DNA of 64,000 bases from CBFHMJ01 sp965656875 (GTDB taxonomy: Bacteria > Pseudomonadota > Gammaproteobacteria > Enterobacterales > Alteromonadaceae): contig CBFHMJ010000018.1 in NCBI GenBank assembly GCA_965656875.1, positions 62,001 to 126,000 on the forward strand, in the 5' to 3' direction. The first letter of the stretch is position 1. Every line of letters begins with the position of its first letter. Positions 17,863 through 25,828 of the stretch are shown one piece after another. Under the pieces are notes generated by a model. It had not been told where the DNA came from. It saw nothing but the letters and a program-made list of their open reading frames with translations, and did not search any database. Position numbers and translations under genes: made by a program.

Positions 17863-18177
17863 ATGCACAGAGCAGCTGAAGTATTTAGCTTTTCTGGAGG
17901 CGAAGAGTTATCCGCTGCAATAGATGAATACAGTCATACTGGGAAAAAACAGTTTTTCTTAGGATTTACTGATGATTCGGGTATTAGAGATAAACCAGGG
18001 CTTATTGATGACTTCATTTGTGAGGGAAAACACTTGAGTGCAAAAAGGATATTACAGCATGTGTTGAAAGTTGAGCCAGATAATTTTAATTACAAACACC
18101 ATGTTGTCAGTGCTTGTATGAGACTAACAATGTACCACTGCGTCCCACACCTTATAAGGCTCAATGGGACGCAATAA
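17863..18177 (+). CDS. Hypothetical protein at the yicC end of the island
   Basis: A 104-codon frame with an ATG but no strong ribosome site. The sequence (FSFSGGEELSAAIDEY, KKQFFLGFTDDSGI, LIDDFICEGKHLSAKRI) reads like a real protein; the last ~20 residues run through an inverted repeat and may not belong to the original gene. I do not recognise a family. It converges on yicC, ending 14 bases before its stop codon. Confidence 0.45.
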   Translation: MHRAAEVFSFSGGEELSAAIDEYSHTGKKQFFLGFTDDSGIRDKPGLIDDFICEGKHLSAKRILQHVLKVEPDNFNYKHHVVSACMRLTMYHCVPHLIRLNGTQ

Positions 18178-18185
18178 GATCTTAT
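18139..18185. repeat. Inverted repeat plus perfect palindrome beside the yicC stop
   Basis: TGCGTCCCA (18139-18147) and TGGGACGCA (18165-18173) form a perfect 9-bp inverted repeat with a loop containing CCTTATAAGG; it is followed directly by the perfect 12-bp palindrome ATAAGATCTTAT (18174-18185). Possible roles are transcription end for the convergent genes or part of an island attachment site. Confidence 0.5.
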
Positions 18186-18191
18186 GGCTTC

Positions 18192-19055
18192 CTACTCAAT
18201 ATTCTGAATCTGCTCCCGCATTTGCTCAATCAGCACCTTCATTTCAACCGCTGATTTTGTCACATCAGGGCTAACTGATTTTGACGACAACGTATTCGAT
18301 TCACGGTTAAATTCCTGCATCATAAAGTCCAGGCGGCGGCCACATGCGCCACCTTTTTTCAGGATTTTATGGGTTTCTGCAACGTGAGAGTTCAGGCGAT
18401 CCAGTTCTTCTGCAATATCTAATTTTTGTGCAACGTAAATCATTTCTTGCTCGAAGCGGCCTTCGTCGTATTCCGTTTTCATGTCTTCCAGCTTGGTCAT
18501 CAGACGTTCGCGGTAAGCACCGATTACGGTTGGGTAAAGTGTTTTAACGTTTTCGACTTCAGCGGTGATGCCTTCCAGGCGCTGAACAATCATTGCCTTC
18601 AGGTTTTCGCCTTCGCTGGCGCGAGCGGCGATGAAATCTTTCAGACCCGCGTCGAAACCCGCTAATAATTCAGACTGGATTTTGTCCATGTCGTCTTCTG
18701 CGGTTTCCAGTACACCGGGCCAGCGGAGAATGTCGGTAGGGTTGATGTTGCCTTGTCCGGCTTGTTGCTGGATCCATTGAGCATTTTTGATCAGTTGCTC
18801 GGCTAAAGGTTGATTCACTTTCAGGTTATCTGCGTTGCCTTGTTCGGCGGTGTAGCGCAGATTAATTTCGATTTTACCCCGGTTTAGATTTTTACGTAGT
18901 CTCTCGCGTATGACGGGTTCCAGTGCGCGAAATTGTTCTGGCAGGCGGATGTGTGGTTCAAGGTAGCGTTGATTGACTGAGCGTATTTCCCATACGCCAA
19001 CGCCCCAGTCTCCTTTCGTTTCCTGGCGGGCAAAAGCCGTCATACTATGAATCAT
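18192..19055 (-). CDS. yicC: YicC/YloC family endoribonuclease
   Basis: A 287-residue protein matching YicC over its full length: MTAFAR near the start, RSVNQRYLEPHIRLPEQFRA, RGKIEINLRY, and the C-terminal HVAETHKILKKGGACGRRLDFMMQEFNRE-type block (residues ~225-255), ending EMKVLIEQMREQIQN. YicC proteins are RNA-cleaving enzymes of RNA turnover. It lies divergent to rph, as in many gammaproteobacteria. Its 3' end is a known integration target of SXT-mobilisable genomic islands, and the accessory genes here begin right after it. Confidence 0.95.
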   Translation of the reverse strand: MIHSMTAFARQETKGDWGVGVWEIRSVNQRYLEPHIRLPEQFRALEPVIRERLRKNLNRGKIEINLRYTAEQGNADNLKVNQPLAEQLIKNAQWIQQQAGQGNINPTDILRWPGVLETAEDDMDKIQSELLAGFDAGLKDFIAARASEGENLKAMIVQRLEGITAEVENVKTLYPTVIGAYRERLMTKLEDMKTEYDEGRFEQEMIYVAQKLDIAEELDRLNSHVAETHKILKKGGACGRRLDFMMQEFNRESNTLSSKSVSPDVTKSAVEMKVLIEQMREQIQNIE

Positions 19056-19291
19056 ATTGTATTCCTGAATGTTTACGTTGCAGAAAAAGTAAAGGCGGAT
19101 TATAGCGCGGTGATTTTGATTAGTTAACGCTTAATTCCCTTATAAGTTATGAGGTTGCCGTGGAAATTCTGCAACGTTCACTTATGTTGGTCGGATACGA
19201 GAATTAACCGTTTCATTCCGCTCAGGGGTGGTGTGGCTCGGCAGAATCCGGGATAATAGCGGCATTTTGAATCAAACGAGAGAATCAACTC

Positions 19292-20005
19292 ATGCGCGTC
19301 GATGGTAGAACTGCCAGTCAAATTCGTCCTGTAACTATTACCCGTAATTTCACAATGCACGCTGAAGGCTCCGTACTCGTGGAGTTTGGCAACACAAAAG
19401 TATTGTGTACGGCGTCTGTTGTCGAGGGTGTGCCTCGTTTTATGAAAGGTGAAGGACGTGGCTGGGTTACGGCTGAATACGGTATGTTACCGCGTTCCAC
19501 TCATACCCGAATGAATCGTGAAGCGGCTTCTGGTAAACAAGGTGGCCGCACGATGGAAATTCAGCGTCTGATTGCTCGTTCATTACGAGCCGCAGTTGAT
19601 TTAAAAGGCCTGGGTGAAAACACTATTACTGTTGATTGTGATGTTATTCAGGCTGACGGTGGCACCCGAACTGCATCAATTACCGGAGCGTGTGTGGCAC
19701 TGGTTGATGCACTGAGCTATATGCGCAGTAAAGGCATTATCAAAGTAAACCCGCTTAAAGAATTAGTCGCTGCAATTTCTGTTGGTGTGCATAACGATGA
19801 CGTCATTGCTGACCTACAATATTTAGAGGATTCAGCGGCTGAAACGGATATGAACGTTGTAATGACTGAATCAGGCAAGTTGATTGAGGTTCAGGGTACA
19901 GCAGAAGGCGAACCGTTCTCATTTGACGAAATGAATCAGATGATGGAAGTTGCGAAGCACGCCATTCGTGAAATCGTTGATATACAGCGCCAGGCTCTGG
20001 CATAA
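19292..20005 (+). CDS. rph: Ribonuclease PH
   Basis: A 237-residue phosphorolytic 3'-5' exoribonuclease that trims tRNA 3' ends. It begins MRVDGRTASQIRPVTI and has the family blocks MLPRSTHTRMNREA, GRTMEIQRLIARSLRAAVDL, ITVDCDVIQADGGTRTASIT and the ending IVDIQRQAL. Length is full, so it is not the frameshifted K-12-type allele. The start follows an AACGAGAG-like site. It is 32 bases upstream of pyrE on the same strand, the classical rph-pyrE operon. Confidence 0.97.
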   Translation: MRVDGRTASQIRPVTITRNFTMHAEGSVLVEFGNTKVLCTASVVEGVPRFMKGEGRGWVTAEYGMLPRSTHTRMNREAASGKQGGRTMEIQRLIARSLRAAVDLKGLGENTITVDCDVIQADGGTRTASITGACVALVDALSYMRSKGIIKVNPLKELVAAISVGVHNDDVIADLQYLEDSAAETDMNVVMTESGKLIEVQGTAEGEPFSFDEMNQMMEVAKHAIREIVDIQRQALA

Positions 20006-20037
20006 GAGAAACAAGCAACAAGCGGGTAGAAGGTTAG

Positions 20038-20682
20038 ATGCAAGACTATCAACAGCAGTTTATTGAATTTGCCCTGAGCAAACAGGTGCTAAAATTTGGT
20101 GAATTTACTTTAAAGTCGGGTCGTAAAAGCCCTTACTTCTTTAATGCGGGATTGTTTAATACCGGACTGGACCTGGCAAAGTTGGGGCGTTTTTATGCTG
20201 CAGCGTTGATGAATGCCGGGATTGAATACGATGTGTTGTTTGGGCCGGCTTATAAAGGCATTCCTATTGCAACAACCACAGCGGTTGCACTGGCTGACCA
20301 TCATGATCAGGATGTACCTTACTGCTTTAACCGTAAGGAAAAGAAAGACCACGGTGAAGGCGGCAATCTGGTCGGATCGGCGCTGGAAGGTCGAATCATG
20401 TTGGTTGATGATGTGATCACGGCAGGCACGGCTATTCGTGAATCCATGACATTAATTGAAGCGGCTGGAGCATCACTGGCAGGTGTATTGATTGCATTGG
20501 ATCGTCAGGAAAAAGGACAGTCAGAATTGTCAGCGATTCAGGAAGTTGAGCGTGATTTTAATACTCAGGTGGTATCAATCATTACGCTTAATGATTTGAT
20601 TGATTACCTGAAAACTCGCGATGATATGCAACAGCATTTATCGGCGGTAGAAGCATACCGGGCAGAATACGGTATTGCTTGA
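20038..20682 (+). CDS. pyrE: Orotate phosphoribosyltransferase
   Basis: 214 residues; converts orotate and PRPP to OMP in pyrimidine synthesis. The substrate loop RKEKKDHGEGG and the PRPP-binding motif IMLVDDVITAGTA are both present, and the start MQDYQQQFIEFAL is family-typical. It follows rph after 32 bases and is closed by a terminator at 20706-20740. In E. coli pyrE is regulated by attenuation behind rph; no attenuator is obvious in the short spacer here. Confidence 0.97.
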   Translation: MQDYQQQFIEFALSKQVLKFGEFTLKSGRKSPYFFNAGLFNTGLDLAKLGRFYAAALMNAGIEYDVLFGPAYKGIPIATTTAVALADHHDQDVPYCFNRKEKKDHGEGGNLVGSALEGRIMLVDDVITAGTAIRESMTLIEAAGASLAGVLIALDRQEKGQSELSAIQEVERDFNTQVVSIITLNDLIDYLKTRDDMQQHLSAVEAYRAEYGIA

Positions 20683-20705
20683 TAGCGAGTTTACTTAATT
20701 GAGAT

Positions 20706-20740
20706 AAAACCCCTTATACCTTTGGTGTAAGGGGTTTTTT
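20706..20740. terminator. Terminator after pyrE
   Basis: A 13-bp stem with one G-T wobble (AAACCCCTTATAC against GTGTAAGGGGTTT) followed by a T run. It lies 25 bases after pyrE and 34 bases from the end of the convergent protease gene. Confidence 0.9.
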
Positions 20741-20773
20741 AATGGCTGATATTTGTCTGAACGACGCAGTTAA

Positions 20774-22435
20774 TTAACGCGTTTTTATATTGTCCACGCC
20801 AGTATTGATACTGCCGCCACTCACTGAAGTAAAGTGAATTGATTTAATGGGTTGCGGGCTGGACACGCCCCAGAAGCCAACAATCGTCGGGTCGTGATCT
20901 ACAACGTCGGATACTGTGGTGCCGTCTTGCAGTGTGATCGTAAAGGTCATTGGTCCATAAACATTGTCATACGTGTCCATGCCAGCAGCATAGACGGTTT
21001 GTTGAAATGACATCGTCCAGCTTTCATGTCCGTTCGATGTTAATACGGCAGATTCAGTAATTGGCACGCCAAAGTTAGTATAACCTGCTGATGCAACGTA
21101 TAAATTGGTCCCTGCAACCCAGCTAATACCGTTAACGGTGTGGCGGGATAAACCGGAATTTTTTCTCCAGCCTTCAAAGTCTTCTATTAATGTATTGCCT
21201 GGGAGTTCGCTATCAAACTCAGCTTCGTTGTAATAAAACTTCAGCGAGCTACCTGCGTTACAACCATTGCTATCCAGTAAGTCCAACGCAGCTTTGGCCT
21301 GAATTTCGCCATAACCATACAGGGTGTCCAGCCCGGGTGCGCCTGCATCACGAGCCGATTGTGTCAGTACATCCCGAATTTGTGGAGCGGTGCAGTCCGG
21401 GTAGTGGCTCCAAACCAACGCGGCCGTGCCAGAAGCGAATGCAGTAGCAATCGAAGTACCGTCTTTTTTACCGTACTGATTGCCTGGAATGGTGGATTTG
21501 ATGTTTACGCCTGGCGCGACCAGTTCGGTTTGATCATTATGTTGCGAATACATCCAGGCTTGTCCGTCTTCATCAATGGCACCAACAGAGACAACGGCGT
21601 CGTAACTCGCCGGATAAAAATAGTCTTCAGAACCTCGATTACCTGCGGCAGCAAACAATAGCGTGCCATTGTCATAAGCGGTTTGCATGGCCAGGCGTTC
21701 CGCTTCACTACTGCCGACGCCACCGATGCTCATGTTGATTACTGTGGCACCTGCGTTTGTGCAGGCTTCAACGGCAGCAATCATGTCAGATCCCCAGATT
21801 TTCCAGGCATGAGGATTATTGATGATTTTGACGTTATGCAGATTCAGGTGATTGCCGGGATTAATGCCAACCAGACCAAAATTGTTATCAACGGAAGAAA
21901 TAATGCCCGCGATGTGCGTGCCATGTCCCCAGTCATCCTGCGACCATACGCCAAGAGGCTCTTCGCCATTAATCGCATCAACTACTTCACCGGTAACATG
22001 AGCGCCAGCCATTAAATCTTCATGGCCCAAATCGTAGCCGGTATCAATAATACAAACGGTTTGGTTGCCTGCTGCTGCATCACTGACCTGTGGTGCTTGA
22101 ACACGGGAAATGCCCCAGGTCGTTTGGTCGTCTTGTAAGTAGCGCACTGGATCGGGTTCGATCAACGCAATATGGGATTGTTGTGAAAGTTGTTTCATCT
22201 GGGCGGGTGACAATGAAGCAACCAGCGCATTGATGCTGTTAAGGCGTTTAAGCGGCGTGATATTGAGTTTAGCCAGTGTTTGCTGGCGCTGAGTTGACAG
22301 CGTGTTTTCTTCAAACTGAATAATATAACGGGTGTGCTGTTCAGCACGTTGAAAATCCGGGGCAATTGTTGCTGCCTGGGTGGTCAGAGAGAAGGGGAGA
22401 GCGGTGATAAGGGGAATCAGTCGCAGATTAATCAT
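20774..22435 (-). CDS. Exported subtilisin-like S8 protease with C-terminal extension (copy 1)
   Basis: A 553-residue pre-pro-protease. The start at 22435 follows AGGAC and opens a signal peptide (residues 1-21). An I9-type inhibitor propeptide (TRYIIQFEEN … ALIEPDPVRYLQ, ~34-100) is followed by the catalytic domain with Asp131 (IIDTGYD), His171 (GHGTHIAG), oxyanion Asn266 (AAAGNRGS) and Ser328 (DGTSIATAF). Residues ~410-553 form a beta-rich domain (FEGWRKNSG … GSINTGVDNIKTR) unlike the extensions of the other copies. It is the last of four tandem paralogues transcribed leftward; self-cleavage and secretion are expected from the family. Confidence 0.93.
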   Translation of the reverse strand: MINLRLIPLITALPFSLTTQAATIAPDFQRAEQHTRYIIQFEENTLSTQRQQTLAKLNITPLKRLNSINALVASLSPAQMKQLSQQSHIALIEPDPVRYLQDDQTTWGISRVQAPQVSDAAAGNQTVCIIDTGYDLGHEDLMAGAHVTGEVVDAINGEEPLGVWSQDDWGHGTHIAGIISSVDNNFGLVGINPGNHLNLHNVKIINNPHAWKIWGSDMIAAVEACTNAGATVINMSIGGVGSSEAERLAMQTAYDNGTLLFAAAGNRGSEDYFYPASYDAVVSVGAIDEDGQAWMYSQHNDQTELVAPGVNIKSTIPGNQYGKKDGTSIATAFASGTAALVWSHYPDCTAPQIRDVLTQSARDAGAPGLDTLYGYGEIQAKAALDLLDSNGCNAGSSLKFYYNEAEFDSELPGNTLIEDFEGWRKNSGLSRHTVNGISWVAGTNLYVASAGYTNFGVPITESAVLTSNGHESWTMSFQQTVYAAGMDTYDNVYGPMTFTITLQDGTTVSDVVDHDPTIVGFWGVSSPQPIKSIHFTSVSGGSINTGVDNIKTR

Positions 22436-22513
22436 AACGGGATGTCCTGTGTGGTTAAAAAAGTCTTTTTCTAAAAAGGATACAAGCAAGATAAGTTATG
22501 ATAATTGCAACAA

Positions 22514-22536
22514 GCAAGCGTTGATTTGTAACAAAA
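22514..22536 (-). promoter_or_regulatory. Conserved upstream element of protease copy 1
   Basis: A 23-base block about 79 bases upstream of the copy-1 start matches the block at 24471-24493 upstream of copy 2 at 22 of 23 positions, while the bases around it differ. It includes TTTTGTTACAAATCAAC on the minus strand and may be a promoter or regulator site. Confidence 0.5.
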
Positions 22537-22607
22537 ACGGGTAATTAACATGAGGTGTTTTTTACCCGTTTTGCTATGAGGTTGGGTCGATTTTCATCGA
22601 ATGAAAA

Positions 22608-24374
22608 TTATTTAATAAAGTACAACATTTCTTGTTGGCTGCCATAGCTGGCACCGGCTGAACCATATCCCCAAACGTCAAATTTTGAGGCGGCCAGATT
22701 GTAGATAGAGGCACCGTAAACTGCTTGTGGTCCAATATTGATTAGTGAATAATCCTGACCAGAACCGCTACAGCCTGAGTTTTCGTAATGCCACAGATAA
22801 CCGGATGTCGTGTTCATCAAATCATCATGTAAATCCGGGGTGCGACAATTTCCTGCGGCAAGTCGTTCTTTGGTGATGCGGGAAACAACACCCTTTTCAT
22901 CAATAAACATCATACCGGAAGACATTTGATCGCGAAGCGCACGCCAGATGTCGGCGCGGTAAACATTGAATTCGTCAGGTGTGACAGAGTTAGCTTCTGT
23001 TTGTTGTAACGCATGACGGTGGTTAGCGAATAAAGTCCAGCCACCGCCCTGATGTTCCATATCACAATAAGCATCAATGACTTCCATCGGGCCTTCCGGG
23101 CCATCCAGATCTAACTGATACATGCCACTTTCAACCTGATATCCAGCGTCAACGATTGCCTGGCATGAAGCCATCACAGGAACCGACTCGGAACAACCTC
23201 GGGCATCCAGTAAATCCAGTGCGGCTTTTGCCTGAATTTCACCGAATCCATAGGTCAGGTCTTGCCCGGCGTCACCCAAATCATTGGCGCTGGTGGTTAG
23301 TACTTCGCGTATCTGACGAGCGCTACATTGTGGATAATGGCTCCAGACTAATGCTGCCACACCAGAGGCAAAAGCAGTCGCGACAGACGTACCATCTTTT
23401 TTACCGTATAAATTGCCCGGAAGTGTGGATTTAACTTCAACGCCAGGTGCGACCAGTTCGGTTTTATCGTTTGACTGGGTATAACGCCAGGCAACGCCGT
23501 TTTCGTCGATTGCGCCCACTGACACCACGGAGTCATAACTGGCGGGGTAGAAGTAATCGCTTGATCCCCTGTTTCCGGCGGCAGCGAACAAAAGCGAGCC
23601 ATTATCATAGGCGGTTTGCATCGCCTGACGTTCGGCTTCGCTACTGTCCTGACCGCCGATGCTCATATTGATGACGGTTGCTCCGGCAGTCGTACAGGCT
23701 TCAACCGCCGCAATCATGTCGGAACCCCAAATCTTCCAGTAATGAGGATTGTGTATGATCTTAACGTTATGCAAATTCAGACGATTGCCAGGATTCACGC
23801 CAACCAGTGCAAAGTTGTTATCAACCGATGAAATAATCCCGGCAATGTGAGTGCCGTGACCATAGTTGTCTTCTGACCAGACACCGAGATCAGCCTGACC
23901 GTTAATACTGTCAACTATTTCACCCGTTACGTGTGGGCCGGACATTAAGTCTTCATGTCCCAGGTCATAACCGGTGTCGATGATACAGACTTTTTGATTG
24001 CCTACAGCCACGTCGCTGAGCAATGGCGCCTGCACTCGGGTAATGCCGTAAGGTGTCTGGTCATCTTGCAGGTAGCGCACCGGGTCCGGTTCAATAAGCG
24101 CTATATCGCTGTTGGTTTCTAGCGTATTGCGTTGTTCGGGGGTTAGCGTTGCAACAACAGCATTAATGCTGGTTAGTTGTCTTAAGGGTGAAATATTCAG
24201 GGCGGCTAATGTTTGTGTGGTCTGGATTGCGTGGCTGTTTTTTTCAAACTGGATAATATAGCGAGTCGCTGATTCAGTTTGCTTTATGCCGGATAGTGCG
24301 GGGGTTGCAGCGTGAATCTGAGTGGTAAAAGGTAACGCTGCGAGTAGTGGTAGTAGCTTGATGCGAATTGTCAT
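22608..24374 (-). CDS. Exported subtilisin-like S8 protease with fibrinogen-like C-terminal domain (copy 2)
   Basis: 588 residues: signal peptide, I9-type propeptide (TRYIIQFEKN … ALIEPDPVRYLQ), and an S8 catalytic domain with the triad in IIDTGYDLGHEDL, YGHGTHIAG and DGTSVATAF plus the oxyanion Asn in AAAGNRGS. From about residue 400 a fibrinogen-C-like region follows (CQAIVDAG, YQLDLDG, DAYCDMEHQGGGWTLF) with paired cysteines, ending YGSQQEMLYFIK. Such domains commonly bind glycans, so substrate targeting is a plausible role. The ATG follows AAGGAC. Confidence 0.93.
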   Translation of the reverse strand: MTIRIKLLPLLAALPFTTQIHAATPALSGIKQTESATRYIIQFEKNSHAIQTTQTLAALNISPLRQLTSINAVVATLTPEQRNTLETNSDIALIEPDPVRYLQDDQTPYGITRVQAPLLSDVAVGNQKVCIIDTGYDLGHEDLMSGPHVTGEIVDSINGQADLGVWSEDNYGHGTHIAGIISSVDNNFALVGVNPGNRLNLHNVKIIHNPHYWKIWGSDMIAAVEACTTAGATVINMSIGGQDSSEAERQAMQTAYDNGSLLFAAAGNRGSSDYFYPASYDSVVSVGAIDENGVAWRYTQSNDKTELVAPGVEVKSTLPGNLYGKKDGTSVATAFASGVAALVWSHYPQCSARQIREVLTTSANDLGDAGQDLTYGFGEIQAKAALDLLDARGCSESVPVMASCQAIVDAGYQVESGMYQLDLDGPEGPMEVIDAYCDMEHQGGGWTLFANHRHALQQTEANSVTPDEFNVYRADIWRALRDQMSSGMMFIDEKGVVSRITKERLAAGNCRTPDLHDDLMNTTSGYLWHYENSGCSGSGQDYSLINIGPQAVYGASIYNLAASKFDVWGYGSAGASYGSQQEMLYFIK

Positions 24375-24470
24375 AGTACGTCCTTTTTCGTTGTATTGTT
24401 TTGCATGTTTTCGGGGGGGGTCTGGTGTTCTTGTTTGCGAAACAAATATAGATTGCTATAACCGCACCAG

Positions 24471-24493
24471 GCAAGGGTTGATTTGTAACAAAA
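24471..24493 (-). promoter_or_regulatory. Conserved upstream element of protease copy 2
   Basis: Same 23-base block as at 22514-22536 with one mismatch, about 97 bases upstream of the copy-2 start. Conservation limited to this block suggests a shared control site or a trace of recent duplication. Confidence 0.5.
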
Positions 24494-24558
24494 TCAGGTA
24501 AATGTTATTCAATGAAATAAATGACGTTGTGAAGGTCGCAAATGAGAGATGTTTGTTG

Positions 24559-25758
24559 TTATGGCGAAACATGATGATTGCAGCCATGAGTATCAAGCGC
24601 ATTTAATGCAGCTTCCGCCTGAATTTCACCAAAACCAAACGAAATATCTCGGCCATTTTCTCCCATGTCTTTGGCTGACAGAGCAAGAACATGCCGAATC
24701 TGTGTCGCGGTACAGTCAGGGTGATGGCTCCAGACTAATGCGGCAATCCCGGCAGCAAACGCACTGGCAATCGAAGAGCCATCATTGTTGCCGTAACTAT
24801 TGTTCGGCAGCGTTGAGGTAATGCCAATCCCTGGGGCGACGAATTCGATTTGCTCGTTTTGTTGAGAGTTTTGCCAGATTTCTCCGCGTTTGCTAATAGC
24901 ACCAACGGCGATTACTGCATCGTAGCTGGCGGGATAGAAGTAATCACGGGTGCCTTGATTTCCTGCTGCGGCAAACAGTAATGCGCCTTGATCATAAATG
25001 ATTTGCATAGCACGCAATTCCGACATGCTTTTGTTGACTCCCCCAATGCTTACGTTAATAACATTGGCGTTAGCCTCTTGGCATGCTTCTACCGCTGCGA
25101 CCAGATCCGATCCCCAAATTTGAAGCGCATCAGGACTGTGATTAATCTTAACAATATGCAAATTAATGCGATTTCCCGGATTAATCCCAATGAGTCCAAC
25201 AGGGTTATCTACCGTAGTAATAACACCGGCGACATCCGTGCCGTGGCCGTCCTCATCATCCGACCATTCGCCTGGACTTGCTTTACTCTGGATGCTGTCG
25301 ATAACTTCACCCGTCACATTCGGACCTGTCATTAAATCTTCGTGATCGAGATCGTATCCGGTATCAATGATGCAAACCGTGCGATTACCTGCGGCAGAAT
25401 CACTAAGCATGGGCGCTTGAACCCGAGTAATGCCCCAGGGCGTTTGATCGTTTTGCAACTGACGAACCGGGTCAGGTTCAATCAAAGCGATTGCACTGTC
25501 TTTACTGAGTTGGTGTCGTTGTCTCGGGGTGAGATCGGCAACAACGGCATTGACACTTCTTAAAGTTCGCAATGGTTTGATATTGAATGACTGGAGTAAC
25601 GGCTGGCTCATGGTGAGCGCATCCGGGTTTTTATATTGAATGATATAACGAGTGAGTGTTGGTGCGGTTTTCAGCGTTGCGCTGGAAGATGCTGCTAATG
25701 AAGAAGTTGATGGAATTAGCATCATCAGCAAAGTAAGGGCTAAATAACTCGTTTTCAT
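24559..25758 (-). CDS. Exported subtilisin-like S8 protease, minimal form (copy 3)
   Basis: 399 residues with signal peptide, I9-type propeptide (TRYIIQYKNP … ALIEPDPVRQLQ) and S8 domain, ending shortly after the catalytic domain (ALDTHGCNHHVSP) with no added C-terminal domain. The triad lies in IIDTGYDLDHEDL, DGHGTDVAG and DGSSIASAF; the last has Ser instead of the usual Thr before the nucleophile, a tolerated change. It is the most divergent of the four copies in its catalytic domain. The C-terminal truncation relative to copies 2 and 4 occurs at the point where the fibrinogen-like domain begins. Confidence 0.92.
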   Translation of the reverse strand: MKTSYLALTLLMMLIPSTSSLAASSSATLKTAPTLTRYIIQYKNPDALTMSQPLLQSFNIKPLRTLRSVNAVVADLTPRQRHQLSKDSAIALIEPDPVRQLQNDQTPWGITRVQAPMLSDSAAGNRTVCIIDTGYDLDHEDLMTGPNVTGEVIDSIQSKASPGEWSDDEDGHGTDVAGVITTVDNPVGLIGINPGNRINLHIVKINHSPDALQIWGSDLVAAVEACQEANANVINVSIGGVNKSMSELRAMQIIYDQGALLFAAAGNQGTRDYFYPASYDAVIAVGAISKRGEIWQNSQQNEQIEFVAPGIGITSTLPNNSYGNNDGSSIASAFAAGIAALVWSHHPDCTATQIRHVLALSAKDMGENGRDISFGFGEIQAEAALNALDTHGCNHHVSP

Positions 25759-25786
25759 GGGAGCGTTCCATTGAAAATTGAATAAG

Positions 25787-25813
25787 AGACAGGCATTTCA
25801 TTAATGCCTGTCT
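25787..25813. terminator. Terminator after protease copy 4
   Basis: An 11-bp perfect stem (AGACAGGCATT at 25787-25797 with AATGCCTGTCT at 25803-25813) with a 5-base loop, just past the end of copy 4 and followed on the minus strand by a T-rich stretch. It should separate the transcription of copies 4 and 3. Confidence 0.75.
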
Positions 25814-25828
25814 GATCGTATTAAGTGA

